NCBI GenBank assembly: GCA_964550435.1
Contig: CAZJZI010000053.1
Location: 1-15,888 of the forward strand
Source: UBA11400 sp964550435
Lineage (GTDB): Bacteria; Bacteroidota; Rhodothermia; Balneolales; HLUCCA01
DNA: 15,888 nucleotides
Reading direction: 5' to 3'
The position numbers and the translations under genes were made by a program. Below the pieces are notes generated by a model that was not told where the DNA came from, searched no databases, and saw nothing but the letters and a program-made list of their open reading frames with translations. Position 1 is the first letter of the stretch. Each line of letters starts with the position of its first letter. This document shows, in pieces, positions 14,991 through 15,888 of the stretch.

Positions 14991-15833
14991 ATGAGATCTT
15001 TCATTCTAGCCCTAATTCTAACCCTAACAACCCTCCAGGTTGATGCCCAGTCCACATCCCGTACAGACCGTGAGACTTTAGAGTCCTGGTTGGCTGAAGG
15101 ACAAACACTTCGTGCAACTGGCGTATCCACCGAAGGGCTCATCGAATTTTATGCCAAGAAGCAGCTTGGGATTCCCTACGTCGGCGGGCTCCTGGAAGTC
15201 CCAAAAATGGAACAACTGGTTGTCACACTCGAAGGCTCCGATTGCGTCCTGTTCGTTGAACACAGCCTTGCTTTAACCCTCACCACCCTTCAAGGCAGCC
15301 AGCATTTCGACGATCTTGCCCGAAACGTCGCGCTTCTGCGCTATCAACAAGGTCAGGTAGACGGCTACGCAAGCCGATTACATTACTTCAGCGACTGGCT
15401 CCAAACTAACGAAAAGAAAAGCATCGTCAAGCTGATACACCAGTCCGACGAGTCGCTCCCGGTCATGGATCCCGTCAGTTTCATGACAACGAATCGATCA
15501 GCCTACCCACAACTCGCCAACTCCGATTCCCTCTACACACTCCTTTTGCAACGCGAGGCGTATCTGCGCGACCGACACATCCGGTATATTCCTCAGGACC
15601 GAATTCCAGAATTTGAATCCACTTTCCAGACCGGCGATATCCTGAGTTTTGTCAGTACCATCGATGGACTCGATATTGCGCACACTGCCATTGTAGTTCG
15701 AACCGGATCAAAAGTGGGATTCTATCACGCATCTACCACCGGAAAAGTCATCAAAGATCCCAAAACCATCTACGAATACACCACTGGCCGTAGAAACGTA
15801 AACGGGATTATAGTTGCAAGATTACATAATTAG
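14991..15833 (+). CDS. DUF1460 amidase-like (NlpC/P60-like) exported protein
   Basis: The product is 280 residues from ATG 14991. Residues 1-20 are a Sec signal peptide (FILALILTLTTL, then VDAQ). A longer reading from GTG 14856 would add 45 residues made of repeat DNA, with no secretion sense, so it is rejected. The protein matches DUF1460 (PF07313, N-acetylmuramoyl-L-alanine amidase-like): LGIPYVGGLLE, LEGSDCVLFVEHSLAL (C85), HYFSDWL, FQTGDILSFVSTIDGLDIAH (H231) and FYHASTTGKVI (H246). The Cys-His arrangement is as in NlpC/P60 cysteine peptidases, which cut peptidoglycan stem peptides or amide bonds. It probably acts in the periplasm with the divergent NamZ. No ribosome binding site is visible. 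The stop codon abuts a tandem repeat. Confidence 0.88.
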   Translation: MRSFILALILTLTTLQVDAQSTSRTDRETLESWLAEGQTLRATGVSTEGLIEFYAKKQLGIPYVGGLLEVPKMEQLVVTLEGSDCVLFVEHSLALTLTTLQGSQHFDDLARNVALLRYQQGQVDGYASRLHYFSDWLQTNEKKSIVKLIHQSDESLPVMDPVSFMTTNRSAYPQLANSDSLYTLLLQREAYLRDRHIRYIPQDRIPEFESTFQTGDILSFVSTIDGLDIAHTAIVVRTGSKVGFYHASTTGKVIKDPKTIYEYTTGRRNVNGIIVARLHN

Positions 15834-15888
15834 TGAGCGGTTGAGCGGTTGAGCGGTTGAGCGGTTGAGCGGTTGAGCGGTTGAGCGG
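15834..15888. repeat. TTGAGCGG octamer tandem array, continuing off the window
   Basis: Immediately after the TAG stop at 15831-15833 comes TGAGCGG and then six perfect TTGAGCGG units (15841-15888) that run to the edge. The unit shares GAGCGG with the G-rich arm at 14851. The true copy number is unknown. Confidence 0.95.

Noticed and set aside
1..15888. A complete new defence, toxin or mobile system
   Set aside because: I looked for toxin-antitoxin pairs, nucleases, reverse transcriptases, transposases and integrases on both strands and saw none. All long frames are surface, peptidase, propeller or cell-wall proteins.

Overview
The window looks like chromosomal DNA from a Bacteroidota-type bacterium, most likely on the Balneolota/Rhodothermota/Ignavibacteria side. 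The giant surface protein ends in a type IX secretion (T9SS) sorting domain with the NYPNPFNP motif. There is also a 6-bladed beta-propeller lipoprotein, and gene starts show AT-rich leaders without clear Shine-Dalgarno sites. Genus cannot be set from this sequence. I saw no rRNA, tRNA, IS element, CRISPR array or phage genes.

Layout: (1) 1-8032, minus strand, is one uninterrupted reading frame of at least 2,677 codons that runs off the left edge. It encodes a secreted mosaic surface protein: signal peptide, Kelch-like propeller, Ig/invasin-like modules with three near-identical 306-bp DNA repeats, a BspA-type DUF285 block, Fn3-like domains, a GLUG-repeat region, more Fn3/Ig domains and the T9SS tail. 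(2) 8246-10030, plus strand, is a secreted DUF885-family predicted metallopeptidase. (3) 10037-11134, minus strand, is a 6-bladed beta-propeller lipoprotein gene cut by one in-frame TAA. (4) 11367-14694, minus strand, holds a secreted DUF1343/NamZ-type exo-N-acetylmuramidase followed by an AmpG-like permease that carries an unusual ~205-residue periplasmic insertion. (5) 14991-15833, plus strand, is a DUF1460 (amidase-like, NlpC/P60-like) exported protein divergent from namZ. (6) The right edge ends inside an octamer tandem repeat.

Genes in (4) and (5) fit together as a peptidoglycan turnover/recycling locus: NamZ releases MurNAc from glycan ends, the DUF1460 protein is likely to cut peptide or amide bonds, and the AmpG-like permease would import muropeptides or sugars. 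This is inference from family membership and proximity.

The most unexpected non-coding signal is a family of short tandem repeats (units AGTGGGA, AGTGAGC, TTGAGCGG and variants). They sit exactly at gene ends or starts in four places between 11323 and 15888. Two of these places are built as a G-rich arm followed by a C-rich arm, so they can fold into long imperfect hairpins. No intergenic stretch exceeds 300 bases.
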